From positions 248,001 to 312,000 of the forward strand of contig NZ_KE384036.1 in NCBI RefSeq assembly GCF_000423565.1: a stretch of DNA of 64,000 nucleotides, read 5' to 3'. Below, in pieces: positions 1-8,237 of this stretch. A program made the position numbers and the translations under genes. Source of the DNA: Runella zeae DSM 19591 (GTDB taxonomy: Bacteria; Bacteroidota; Bacteroidia; Cytophagales; Spirosomataceae). The notes under the pieces were generated by a model. It was given only the letters and a program-made list of their open reading frames with translations, ran no database searches and was not told the DNA's origin. Every line of letters starts with the position of its first letter. Positions within the stretch are counted from its first letter, which is position 1.

Positions 1-392
1 TCAATCCAGCCCACCTCGAGGTCGTCGCTGCGTCCGTGTCTGATGATTTGTCCCGTATATTGATTAACGTTGATTGCACCTAAATCATAGGAAATCAAGC
101 GTGTATCATTTAGATAAAGCCGAAATTGATAGGAATGATTGGGGGGAGCCGCAGGATTCACCCACGCAATACCGTCTAGATTCGGGTATTTTTGAGTAAT
201 AATTCGATACAGACTGTCAAGCGGCAAAGGCTCGCCCGTTGGTACGACATTGGTAATCTGACCATACATCCACGGTTCAAGTTCCTCTTTAAAAACCAGT
301 ATAGACCCGCTTAAACCCAATAGCAATAAAAAAAAGCCCGTAATGAGGCCAAACCATGAGTGAAGTGTAAAAAGCTTGCGCTGTATGTTCAT
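1..392 (-). CDS. PepSY-associated TM protein, N-terminal part
   Basis: The frame opens at the ATG at 392 and runs off the left edge, so only about 130 N-terminal residues are present. The start reads MNIQRKLFTLHSWFGLITGF followed by a hydrophobic segment (FFLLLLGLSGSILVFK), which is the typical first helix of the PepSY_TM family; the following residues (EEL, PWMYGQ, LYRIITQKYPN) fit the first PepSY-like extracytoplasmic region. Family members are inner membrane proteins, often iron- or siderophore-related reductases in Bacteroidota. The substrate cannot be judged because the remainder lies outside the window. Transcribed leftwards, downstream of the alkaline phosphatase but separated from it by two strong palindromes. 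Confidence 0.8.
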   Translation of the reverse strand, partial: MNIQRKLFTLHSWFGLITGFFLLLLGLSGSILVFKEELEPWMYGQITNVVPTGEPLPLDSLYRIITQKYPNLDGIAWVNPAAPPNHSYQFRLYLNDTRLISYDLGAINVNQYTGQIIRHGRSDDLEVGWI

Positions 393-445
393 AAGTTGAT
401 GAAGATTAACAACTATTTGACGGTTAAAGAGGCTGTCTAACGATT

Positions 446-478
446 AACGCAGGCACTGTTTTGAACAGTGCCTGCGTT
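446..478. terminator. 15-bp palindrome, 3-nt loop
   Basis: Arms 446-460 (AACGCAGGCACTGTT) and 464-478 are perfectly complementary around loop TTG. It lies between the alkaline phosphatase stop (547) and the PepSY gene start (392), so it most likely ends transcription from the right. It is not followed by a clear U-run. Confidence 0.55.
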
Positions 479-490
479 GAATACCTCGCC

Positions 491-541
491 AACCCTGCCA
501 ACGTTCAAAACGTTGGCAGGGTTAAGAACGTTGGCAGGGTT
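491..541. repeat. AACCCTGCCAACGTT palindrome plus an extra direct copy
   Basis: Perfect 15-bp arms at 491-505 and 509-523 with loop CAA, followed after 3 nt by a third copy of the right arm at 527-541. The whole stands 5 bp from the alkaline phosphatase stop codon and can fold in two alternative ways. It probably acts as a terminator; the extra arm suggests repeat-unit slippage or duplication. Confidence 0.7.
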
Positions 542-546
542 AAGCC

Positions 547-1935
547 TTATACTTTTACTTCGGTCAAATCAAGCATAAAATTGTGCAAGTCAATATTCTT
601 CACAAAAGGATTGAGTAGCTCGCTGCCGGGTCCAAACATCGACAACTCCACAAACTCTGCCGTATGGTCGGTGCCAGCCCATCCTATGGAAGTAAAAGGT
701 GTTTGGATTTGGGCCAATTTTTGGAAAGGTAATTTACGCGCGTTATAAACGCCGTCTTCACCGAGCAAATAATAATTACTCAAAATCGTTAGCGCTTCCT
801 CAGGTTTTATCACAATTCCCTGCGCCGCTTCGATGCGCTCAATAATCTGAGCAGGCGTAAAGTTTTTGTCGATACCATTCAATATCCACTCATTAGTGTG
901 CTTAAAAGTCGCGATTTTATCAAAATTGGCATTGGCTTTAGAACCCGACAAAAGCGCAGGGCTGGCATTGCCGTGATCGGTGGTGAGTACTACAAGCGTA
1001 TTTTTATCTTTTTCGGCAAAATCTATCGCTACTTTGAGCGCATCATCAAACTGGATTTGCTCCCCAATCAAGCCCCCGATGTCGTTGGCATGAGCCGCCC
1101 AATCTACCTTGCCAGATTCTACTTGTAGTACAAAGCCGTTGGGATTTTTTTGCATGATTTCGATTGCCTTTTGGGTCATCTCAGCCAAGGTAGGCACTTT
1201 CGCTTTGAGTTCTTCTGAATTGGCACGGTCGAGGGCATACGGCAGTCCGTCGTTGTGAAATACTCCCAAAATAGGCTTATCTGAATTTAATCCTAGCATT
1301 TCCTGACGCGTAAGCGCTACTTGATAGCCCGCTGTTCGGAAATCTTGCAGTAAGTCACGTTTATCAGCCCGATTTTCTTTCGAAAATACTTCTGTTCCTC
1401 CACCCATCATTACATCAAATTTCAGTGACAAGTACTGCACCGCAATAGGATCCATGCTACGACTTTTGGAGTTTACCGCAAAACCCGCCGGCGTTGCGTG
1501 CGTAATAGGCACCGTAGTGACACAGCCCACGGCTTTGCGAGCTTCTTTGAATTTCTGCAAAATAGGCCGGTATTCTTCGCCATTAGGGCCCATGTTGAGC
1601 ACTCCATTTTTTACTCTCACTCCCCCCCCCCACGACGAACTCGCCGCCGCCGAGTCGGTCACTAGAGAACTCGCCGAGGCAGTATCCATGAGTGCACGTT
1701 TGACGCGATTGTCGCGCATGAGTTGTACCCAATGACTCCCACGCCCGTGATGGCGCTGTAGCATCAAATCAGCCATATTGAGTGTGCCGATACTCATGCC
1801 ATCGCTTACCATAAATATGATATTTTTGACTTTGCCACGCTTTTTGGCGATGGCATCCCCGGCTCCCCAAGGGTTGAATAGCTGAGTCCCTAAAGCAGCC
1901 AAGGAACCATTCTTAAAAAAATCTCTTCTACGCAT
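547..1935 (-). CDS. Tat-exported alkaline phosphatase (PhoA family) with G10 tract
   Basis: 462 residues, normal for the family. The N-terminus MRRRDFFKNGSLAALG is a twin-arginine signal. Family motifs are present in order: metal-site MVSDGMSIG near residue 43, the nucleophile region VTDSAAASS near 92, HATPAGFAVN near 146, TTDHGN near 318 and GTDHTAEFVEL near 420. It hydrolyses phosphate monoesters in the periplasm. Directly after the nucleophile motif the Trp-Gly-Gly-Gly codons form an uninterrupted run of ten G (plus-strand C run 1622-1631) while the frame stays open. Gain or loss of one G would stop translation at about one quarter of the protein, so this may be a contingency locus. Substrate preference is not deducible. 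Confidence 0.93.
   Translation of the reverse strand: MRRRDFFKNGSLAALGTQLFNPWGAGDAIAKKRGKVKNIIFMVSDGMSIGTLNMADLMLQRHHGRGSHWVQLMRDNRVKRALMDTASASSLVTDSAAASSSWGGGVRVKNGVLNMGPNGEEYRPILQKFKEARKAVGCVTTVPITHATPAGFAVNSKSRSMDPIAVQYLSLKFDVMMGGGTEVFSKENRADKRDLLQDFRTAGYQVALTRQEMLGLNSDKPILGVFHNDGLPYALDRANSEELKAKVPTLAEMTQKAIEIMQKNPNGFVLQVESGKVDWAAHANDIGGLIGEQIQFDDALKVAIDFAEKDKNTLVVLTTDHGNASPALLSGSKANANFDKIATFKHTNEWILNGIDKNFTPAQIIERIEAAQGIVIKPEEALTILSNYYLLGEDGVYNARKLPFQKLAQIQTPFTSIGWAGTDHTAEFVELSMFGPGSELLNPFVKNIDLHNFMLDLTEVKV
1622..1631 (-). repeat. G10 homopolymer inside the alkaline phosphatase gene
   Basis: Ten consecutive C on the plus strand, read as TGG GGG GGG GGA (W-G-G-G, about residue 102) in the gene. 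It is the longest G/C homopolymer I noticed in the window and keeps the gene in frame at its present length. Such tracts are prone to slippage and also to sequencing error. Confidence 0.9.
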
Positions 1936-2350
1936 AGATTGGTTTGGTTGTGGTTTTGTAAACTATAAATCACTGAGTATGAAGTATGCTTTCACAAAGC
2001 TACATACTCTCTATTTATTACTTGGCACTTCCGAAATAATACCACCCCACTTTTTGTCATTTTTCCCAAAAAAAGGATTCCCTTTTTCGGTGGGGGTTTC
2101 GGCTAGCCAATAGCCCCCCAAGCCATCCAGCACTAAAATTAAATTGAAAAACTGCAGTTGAATTTAAGAACTTCCCCTGCCCGACACAAAACCGTAGTTG
2201 GCGTTCTTGTACACCATGTTTGAAAGTGGCCCCTACGCTTGAGTTATGTGTTTCATTGTCAGTTTATTTTTGGGTTTGAACCTTAGCTCAAGCAGCTTGG
2301 CAATGTGTGGCTGTTGAGATGGATATTCATTCTACATTCTTTGCTTTTAT
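1936..2350. other. Gap with degenerate coding traces at RM operon flank
   Basis: No intact gene. On the minus strand one frame shows MVYKNANYGFVSGRG, then stop, then after a few codons GGYWLAETPTEKGNPFFGKN and further residues to a TAG at 2011-2013. This looks like the decayed 3' end of a gene, not recognised. It marks the distal side of the hsd operon and may be a relic of whatever stood there before the RM genes arrived. Confidence 0.4.
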
Positions 2351-5300
2351 TTAAAGTTGTCCCCCAACTCCTTTAAACTTCTCTACAAACGATACTAGCT
2401 TTTGAAAAACACTTCGCTTCTTAGTCAAATACTGAGGATTTAAAGGACTCATTTTTGGTAAAAGTGCGTTTAATTCAGTTCCATTTTCACTCGCATATTC
2501 GCGCTTTAAAGAAGTTATTATATAGCGTTTCGCAGCTTCTTCATTCAGATTCTCTTCTACAATTAATTCTGATGCTTCTAATTGTTGCTTGCTTTGGGCA
2601 AATTGAAAAAATGAATCTATAACATTTGCTTTGTCTTGAAGCGTATCGAGATCTGTCTCATTAATGAAATCAACAACCAAACTCTCTTTCGCTCTATTCC
2701 CAACACTTGCACGAATAACCCTGCGTATTTCAGTAATTAAAGTGTCTTTGTCTTTAGTTTTCTTGTTATGTTCAAAAATCAATTCAAGAATGTAATCAAG
2801 GTTTATTTCTTGTGATTTTAATAAGTCAACTTCAAATACTACATCATCCCAATCAATGGTAGATTCTTCTTTTTCCTTTCCGCTTTTTTCACGTCTTAAC
2901 CAGTCTCGTATATCATTGTAAGTTGAGCGGTAATCCTGCACTGTCCTTTCTTTGAGCAATTCAATTTTTTGCATTGCAGCAATATCTTCATCTGTTACAA
3001 AATGAGTTTTTTTAAATTCTTCAATTGCCTCAGGATTGTTTATGTCAATTGCTTGAAGTGCTTTAAGGTGGTTAAATTCATCGTAGTTCTGGAGTATGTT
3101 TTCTACTCTCAAATACTCTCCGAATAGTTTTGCAAATGCCTTTTTGTCTTTCTCTTTTACAATTTCGTCAGGATTAGGAAATTTCTCATTCAACTCTTTT
3201 ACTACTTCTACATAACCTCTGCGTGCTTCACCTGTAACAATGTCTGTAAAACCTTCTAAATATTCTTCATAGCTCTTTTCAAGAACGACATTTTTAGTGT
3301 TTTTATCGCCAAAAAGAGTAATAGCGTCAATAGTTGCTTTTTCTAAATCTCGGAATGTTACAATATTTCCAAAAGTCTTTGTTGCATCATAGATACGATT
3401 GGTGCGTGAGAAGGCTTGTATTAAACCGTGATAACGTAAATTCTTGTCAACAAACAATGTATTTAATGTCGGTGCATCAAAACCAGTAAGGAACATTCCA
3501 ACAACAATAATTAAGTCAATCTCTTTGTTCTTTACACGTTTGGCAAGGTCACGATAGTAATTTTGAAATTCTCCCTCTACATTATAATTCATTTTGAACA
3601 TGGAATTATAATCATTGATTGCTTTGGTTAAAAACTCTTTAGCACTAACATCCATTGCAGAAGGCTCAAAAGTCTCGTCAAGTATTTCACCTATTGCACT
3701 CTGCTCTTCGTTTGCTGCAAAGGAGAAGATTGTCGCTATCTTCAGAGGCTTGTCGCTCGCTTTTTGTAGGTTGTTTAATTCCTCATAATACAATTTTGCA
3801 GCATCAACACTACTTACTGCAAACATGGCATTAAAACCTTTGTTGCTTCCTTGATTCCTATGGGTTTTTATTCTAAAATTCTGTAAAATGTATTGGGATA
3901 TTTCTTTGATACGAGCAGGGTGGAGCAAAGCTGTTTTGTTTTCTGCTGCACTTAACTTTTTCTCATCTATTTCAGTTTCTATACTCTTAAACTGTGGTCG
4001 AACATCATTATAGTCAACTTTGAATTTCAGTACTTTTTCATCTCTAATCGCATCCGTAATTACGTAAGAGTGCAGTTCACGACCAAAAACACTTGCGGTT
4101 GTTTCTGCACCTAAAGCATTTTGTGGAAAGATTGGCGTTCCTGTAAAACCAAATTGATAGAATTTCTTGAATTTCTTTCTCAGATTTTTTTGGGCTTCGC
4201 CAAATTGGGAACGGTGTGCTTCATCAAAAATGAAAACGACTTGCTTTTGGTAAATCGCTAAATCACTCTCCGTTTTCATCAGATTGTTTAGCTTTTGTAT
4301 GGTTGTAACAATGATTTTATTGTCATCTTTTTCGATGTTTCTTTTTAATCCTGATGTGCTATCAGAGCCATTCACACTATCGGGAGAAAAACGCTGATAC
4401 TCTTTCATCGTTTGAAAGTCCAGGTCTTTACGGTCAACCACAAAGAATACTTTATCAATAAAATCCAATTGAGTGGCTAATCTTGCTGCTTTAAAACTGG
4501 TGAGCGTTTTGCCAGAACCTGTAGTGTGCCAAATATAGCCGCCACTTTCGGGTTTCGACCAATTTTTGGCTTGGTAGGAACTTTCAATTTTCCACAACAT
4601 TCTTTCTGTTGCTGCAATTTGATAAGGTCTCATAATGAGCAATGTATCACTTGTATCAAATACAGAATATGTAAGCAATACATTCAATAAAGTATGTTTC
4701 TGAAAAAAGGTAGCGGTAAAATCTTTCAGGTCTTTAATCAGCGTATTGTCAGCCTTTGCCCAATTCATGGTAAAGTCAAAACTGTTTTTGTTTCGTTCTA
4801 CCGTATTGGCAAAATATCGGCTGTCAGTACCGTTTGAAATGACAAAAATCTGAACGTATTTATAGAGTGAGTTTTTACTATTAAAACTTTCCTTTGAGTA
4901 TCTATGAACTTGGTTAAATGCTTCACGGATAGCAACTCCACGTTTTTTAAGTTCTACCTGAACCAACGGCAAACCATTGACTAATATAGTTACATCATAG
5001 CGATTGGCATGTATCCCTTTTTGTTCAAACTGTCTGATTACTTGCACCTTATTCCTTGCAATATTGTTTTTGTCAACCAAATATATATTTTGAATATGCC
5101 CATCATCAAAAACAAAATCGTAAATGTAGTTTTCGTGTATTTTCCTTGTTTTTTCGACAAGATTATCGCTTGGTTTGTCTAAATATTCTTCTACAAAACG
5201 AGTCCATTCGCCATTAGAAAACTCCACATTGTTAAGCGATTGCAATTGCAATCTTACATTCGCCAACATCGCTTCTGGTGTATTTAAGTTGAGCGGATTT

Positions 5301-5455
5301 TCATACCCTTGATTGATTAAGTCTTGGATAAATTCTTTCTCCAATGCCGCCTCTGTTTGATAAACGGCAGGGGGTTCGTTTACCTCGAAGTACTTGGTAA
5401 ACTTGTCTAGTACAATGAAGCTGTTTGATTCTGCTATGGTTTTGTAGGTACTCAT
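2351..5455 (-). CDS. hsdR: Type I restriction enzyme subunit R (HsdR)
   Basis: 1034 residues, full length for HsdR. N-terminal PD-(D/E)xK nuclease core is visible as YDVTILVNG then VELKKRG near residues 155-175. The SF2 translocase follows: Walker [12 protein letters not shown] near 316, DEAH box [12 protein letters not shown] near 410, motif III GFTGTPI near 437, and the late motifs [14 protein letters not shown] and [10 protein letters not shown] near 660-690. A charged helical C-terminus would dock on the M2S core. It cuts unmodified DNA after ATP-driven translocation. It is the last gene of the hsd operon; its ATG lies directly behind a copy of the intercistronic repeat that also precedes the GxxExxY gene. 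Confidence 0.96.
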   Translation of the reverse strand: MSTYKTIAESNSFIVLDKFTKYFEVNEPPAVYQTEAALEKEFIQDLINQGYENPLNLNTPEAMLANVRLQLQSLNNVEFSNGEWTRFVEEYLDKPSDNLVEKTRKIHENYIYDFVFDDGHIQNIYLVDKNNIARNKVQVIRQFEQKGIHANRYDVTILVNGLPLVQVELKKRGVAIREAFNQVHRYSKESFNSKNSLYKYVQIFVISNGTDSRYFANTVERNKNSFDFTMNWAKADNTLIKDLKDFTATFFQKHTLLNVLLTYSVFDTSDTLLIMRPYQIAATERMLWKIESSYQAKNWSKPESGGYIWHTTGSGKTLTSFKAARLATQLDFIDKVFFVVDRKDLDFQTMKEYQRFSPDSVNGSDSTSGLKRNIEKDDNKIIVTTIQKLNNLMKTESDLAIYQKQVVFIFDEAHRSQFGEAQKNLRKKFKKFYQFGFTGTPIFPQNALGAETTASVFGRELHSYVITDAIRDEKVLKFKVDYNDVRPQFKSIETEIDEKKLSAAENKTALLHPARIKEISQYILQNFRIKTHRNQGSNKGFNAMFAVSSVDAAKLYYEELNNLQKASDKPLKIATIFSFAANEEQSAIGEILDETFEPSAMDVSAKEFLTKAINDYNSMFKMNYNVEGEFQNYYRDLAKRVKNKEIDLIIVVGMFLTGFDAPTLNTLFVDKNLRYHGLIQAFSRTNRIYDATKTFGNIVTFRDLEKATIDAITLFGDKNTKNVVLEKSYEEYLEGFTDIVTGEARRGYVEVVKELNEKFPNPDEIVKEKDKKAFAKLFGEYLRVENILQNYDEFNHLKALQAIDINNPEAIEEFKKTHFVTDEDIAAMQKIELLKERTVQDYRSTYNDIRDWLRREKSGKEKEESTIDWDDVVFEVDLLKSQEINLDYILELIFEHNKKTKDKDTLITEIRRVIRASVGNRAKESLVVDFINETDLDTLQDKANVIDSFFQFAQSKQQLEASELIVEENLNEEAAKRYIITSLKREYASENGTELNALLPKMSPLNPQYLTKKRSVFQKLVSFVEKFKGVGGQL

Positions 5456-5456
5456 T

Positions 5457-5513
5457 TGTCAGAACTATGATTTATTTGATTTTTGCAATTGTCCTGATTT
5501 GAATTTTTTGTTG
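5457..5513. repeat. Intercistronic repeat copy A
   Basis: Begins 2 nt from the hsdR start codon and runs into the 3' end of the GxxExxY gene, encoding its last residues. It matches copy B at 5886-5941 at roughly 80 percent of positions; the shared core TGATTTATTTGATTTTTG is identical. Confidence 0.75.
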
Positions 5514-5884
5514 GTTAAACGCTTAAAATTCAAGCTCATTTCGCCAAAATTTATTAGTAAGCCAATTTCTAGGTTATAGGCTTCCAAATAATTGATAGCT
5601 TGTGCAAAATGCACATCCTCTAATTTTGTGACTGCTTTTAATTCAACTGAAATAATACCTTCTACTAAAAAATCTACTCTACGAACCCCTATTTGTTGCT
5701 TTCTATAAAATATGGGCATTTCAAATTCTCTGTTGAACGATATGCCCGCTTCCCGCATTTCAATTTCTAAAGCTCGTTGGTAGATGACTTCCTGAAATCC
5801 ATTTCCTAATGTTTTATGTACGGTCATAGAACATCCGATAATTTTTGATGTCAATTCGGAATATTTGTATTGTTCATTTACCAT
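5465..5884 (-). CDS. GxxExxY protein (PD-(D/E)xK_3 fold)
   Basis: 139 residues, usual for this family. The naming motif is GFQEVIY near residue 28 in GNGFQEVIYQRALEIEMREA; later RRVDFLVEG and SVELKAV give the D...ExK nuclease-like core, followed by FAQAINYLEAYNLEIGLLINF. Family members are small, very common in Bacteroidota and of unproven function; a nuclease or nucleic-acid role is inferred from the fold. It sits between hsdS and hsdR in the same direction but is bracketed by related repeats on both sides, and its C-terminal tail (QLQKSNKS) is encoded by one of them. I read it as a cassette inserted into the RM operon. Confidence 0.85.
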   Translation of the reverse strand: MVNEQYKYSELTSKIIGCSMTVHKTLGNGFQEVIYQRALEIEMREAGISFNREFEMPIFYRKQQIGVRRVDFLVEGIISVELKAVTKLEDVHFAQAINYLEAYNLEIGLLINFGEMSLNFKRLTNKKFKSGQLQKSNKS

Positions 5885-5885
5885 T

Positions 5886-5941
5886 CGTCTAAACTGTGAT
5901 TTATTTGATTTTTGTGATTGCTTTGATTTAATTTTTTGTCG
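5886..5941. repeat. Intercistronic repeat copy B
   Basis: Starts 2 nt from the GxxExxY start codon. Same sequence type as copy A (5457-5513), so the GxxExxY gene is bounded by imperfect direct repeats of about 55 bp. Confidence 0.75.
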
Positions 5942-5981
5942 ATTTTTTTCATCGTTCTATGAGTAATCAAACCGCAATAAT

Positions 5982-6046
5982 TGTCTAAACTGTGATTTAT
6001 TCTCATCATAATAATCATACCAATCACAAAAATCATAGTTTAGACA
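5982..6046. repeat. Inverted repeat copy C at the end of hsdS
   Basis: Left arm 5982-5998 (TGTCTAAACTGTGATTT) and right arm 6030-6046 are complementary with one mismatch; the left arm repeats the beginning of copy B. The right arm contains the TAA stop of the hsdS 3' part, so the repeat begins exactly where the coding sequence stops. The hairpin could be a terminator or an mRNA processing site. Confidence 0.7.
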
Positions 6047-6549
6047 AATGTTAGCAGTTTATCTCGGTAATACTCATACTGCTTTTTACGTAACTCTATC
6101 TCTTTTGGCAAACCTTCGCTAATTGAAGTGGTGAGGGTATCGAATTGGTCGAGAATCGAAACTATGCGGGTTTGTTCGGCGAGTGAGGGGATCGGAATTT
6201 GCATTTTTTCAAAAGCAGTTCTTGATAAACGGGGTACACTCGCACGACGAACTTGACCAGTTATTTTTACTTGCTGAATTAACAGGAAGTAATACAAAAA
6301 CTTACTTTTCAAATTTCTGGGAGTTAAGAAATAATAAACATCATCAGCAGCCCAAAAATCAACGCCACTGTAGCCAATTTCGCCAGCAGACCCGGCACTA
6401 ATTATAAAAGTAGTGTCTGCTTGTACATTACTTTCATGATAATATCCAAGAGGAATCATGCTATTTTGGAATACTGCATATTTCCCAGTTTCTTCTAATT
6501 GGCTTTTGATTAGTCTTTTACCACGTTTAATCTCTGCAACTTCCCCCAA
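6040..6549 (-). CDS. hsdS: HsdS C-terminal half (second TRD), out of frame
   Basis: 169 residues from a TTG, but the frame is open back to 6588. It contains one target recognition domain beginning WKTLGEVAEIKRGKRL and the central/C-terminal coiled coil ending ELRKKQYEYYRDKLLTF, the same repeat that ends the upstream half. No ATG start exists before the domain, so on its own it is unlikely to be well translated. One G fewer in the G7 tract at 6579-6585 would read ...NRGVNDKKVEWKTLGEV and join both halves into a normal two-TRD HsdS of about 390 residues. Either a frameshifted pseudogene half or the OFF state of a phase-variable specificity gene. Confidence 0.85.
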   Translation of the reverse strand: MGEVAEIKRGKRLIKSQLEETGKYAVFQNSMIPLGYYHESNVQADTTFIISAGSAGEIGYSGVDFWAADDVYYFLTPRNLKSKFLYYFLLIQQVKITGQVRRASVPRLSRTAFEKMQIPIPSLAEQTRIVSILDQFDTLTTSISEGLPKEIELRKKQYEYYRDKLLTFV

Positions 6550-6571
6550 AGTCTTCCACTCTACTTTTTTA

Positions 6572-7198
6572 TCATTTACCCCCCCGATTTAAATCACTGA
6601 AATTCAGCAACTTATCTCGATAATACTCATACTGCTTTTTTCTCGCTGTAAGCTCTGCTGTAAGCTCTGTAAATGTGTCGAGAATACGAACAATTTCTTG
6701 TTGGACAGAGAGGGGAGGGATGGGGATTAGAATCTTTGCCATATCATTTGCAGAAACATCAATAACCTTTGTCCCTTTTGCATACTTCCTTTTCTGGCTT
6801 GCAAACATTTCTGTTTGGGTAAAATATGCGAAATATTTACCAATAATATACTTTGATGGTTTAAAAATAGTAGCATGTCCACCTGTAACGGCTTGCTCTT
6901 CTCCAAGATAAACAACAGCTTTACCAACATCTTCTAAATTCTCACTGGTATTTGTTATCACAACATCACCATGATTTACTTTACGTAACTTAGCTGCTGT
7001 TTCTTTGGACACAAAAGAAATAGTATTTTTAGTGGAAATTCCATAATAGGTATAAATCTGACCATAATGGATAGCTGGTACACCAATTTCTGTAAAATCT
7101 GTTTTTGGTAATCCATTACCTCTGATAAACTCACCCACTTCCCCTAACGGTTTCCACTCCACCTCAACTCCTTCTAATAATTTATCTAACTCGCTCAT
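6572..7198 (-). CDS. hsdS: HsdS N-terminal half (first TRD), ends after G7 tract
   Basis: 208 residues from ATG. MSELDKLLEGVEVEWKPLGEV leads into the first TRD; IPIPPLSVQQEIVRILDTFT and ARKKQYEYYRDKLLNF form the conserved spacer helix. The frame then passes the G7 run (RGG codons) and stops at TGA 6572-6574. A complete HsdS has two TRDs and about 390-420 residues. A single-TRD protein with its dimerising helix can still assemble as a pair in some systems and then recognises a palindromic target. It is the specificity subunit for the hsdM and hsdR products of this operon. Confidence 0.88.
   Translation of the reverse strand: MSELDKLLEGVEVEWKPLGEVGEFIRGNGLPKTDFTEIGVPAIHYGQIYTYYGISTKNTISFVSKETAAKLRKVNHGDVVITNTSENLEDVGKAVVYLGEEQAVTGGHATIFKPSKYIIGKYFAYFTQTEMFASQKRKYAKGTKVIDVSANDMAKILIPIPPLSVQQEIVRILDTFTELTAELTARKKQYEYYRDKLLNFSDLNRGGK
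6579..6585 (-). repeat. G7 tract at the hsdS frame break
   Basis: Seven C on the plus strand, read as CGG GGG GGT in the upstream half. Removing one G fuses the two halves without an intervening stop; adding one does not. The tract therefore sits exactly at the frame junction between the two recognition domains. Confidence 0.9.
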
Positions 7199-7217
7199 GC
7201 TTTTATTATCTTAATAA

Positions 7218-8234
7218 TTAGTTGTTATAAGCTTTTATTTCATTTACCAACAAGTCTTGCAATTGATCTTTTGGTAATAAAAGCTGATATTCTGCCACGC
7301 CAATGGGTTTATTGATGTCTTGGAGGGCAATTTCTACATCCAGATGGTCTTTATCGGCACAAAGAATAATTCCGATAGAATTGTTTTCGGTTTCGCCCTT
7401 CTCCAATTTATCGAGCAACGACAGATATACATTCATTTTGCCTATATATTCGGCTTTAAAACTGCCTATTTTCAATTCGATAGCCACCAAGCTTCGCAAG
7501 CCACGATGAAAAAAAAGCATATCTACAAAATACTCTTTGTTGTTGTATTCTAAGCGGTATTGGTTGCCAATAAATGTAAAGCCTTTGCCTAATTCTAAGA
7601 CAAAGTTTTTAATTTTTTCTACCAATCGTTTTTCCAACTCCGTTTCTTTTACTTTTTCGGTAATACCCAAAAAGCCAAGGTTATAACGGTCTTTAAACAC
7701 TTCGTTGGCATAATCTGCATCAATGCCAGGAAGTGTTTCGTTAAAATTGTGCGATTTGATTTGTATTTGATGATGGCTGAAACTATCCATTTTGATGGCA
7801 TTGAGCAACCAATCTCTGCTCCAGCCTTTGGCTATGGCTTCGTTGGCATAAAAAAGTACAGCTTCGAGCGACTGAACCTTATTGATTAACAACAAATTAT
7901 GCCCCCACGGCAAAACTGCTACAGCTTGTAGCAGTTTTTGGTCTGCTTGATAGTAACGCTCATAAAATAGTTTCATATTCCACAAATTGCGGGGTGATAA
8001 GCCCATATCGGGAAATTCTTTTTTGAGGTCTACCGAAAGTTGATTGACCACAGCACTGCCGTAACCTTCGGCTAATTGCTTTTCAAAAATCAACTTACCA
8101 AGATTCCAATAAACCGATTGTGCGGCACGGTTTAATTGTTTGGCAACTATTATCTTGGTGGTACGAATTTGCTCAACCGCTTGTTTCAAAATACTATCGT
8201 ACTCTTCTTTATTTAGGCTTATTTCTTGGCTCAT
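7218..8234 (-). CDS. DUF1016/YhcG-type PD-(D/E)xK nuclease-domain protein
   Basis: 338 residues. The N-terminal DUF1016 region is recognised from YWNLGKLIFEKQLAEGYG, DLKKEFPDMGLSPRNLW and LPWGHNLLLI near residue 108-120. The C-terminal YhcG-type nuclease fold carries FVDMLFFHRGLRSLVAIEL (D and ExK core: VAIELKIG near 250) and GIILCADKDH. These proteins are common passengers in type I RM operons; a DNA-binding or nuclease role is probable but unproven. It lies 3 nt after the hsdM stop and 19 nt before hsdS, consistent with one transcript. Confidence 0.88.
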   Translation of the reverse strand: MSQEISLNKEEYDSILKQAVEQIRTTKIIVAKQLNRAAQSVYWNLGKLIFEKQLAEGYGSAVVNQLSVDLKKEFPDMGLSPRNLWNMKLFYERYYQADQKLLQAVAVLPWGHNLLLINKVQSLEAVLFYANEAIAKGWSRDWLLNAIKMDSFSHHQIQIKSHNFNETLPGIDADYANEVFKDRYNLGFLGITEKVKETELEKRLVEKIKNFVLELGKGFTFIGNQYRLEYNNKEYFVDMLFFHRGLRSLVAIELKIGSFKAEYIGKMNVYLSLLDKLEKGETENNSIGIILCADKDHLDVEIALQDINKPIGVAEYQLLLPKDQLQDLLVNEIKAYNN

Positions 8235-8237
8235 CGT

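Noticed and set aside
461-748. 95-codon plus-strand frame over the palindromes at 461-541
   Set aside because: Runs through the repeat arms and then antisense to the alkaline phosphatase; not a gene.
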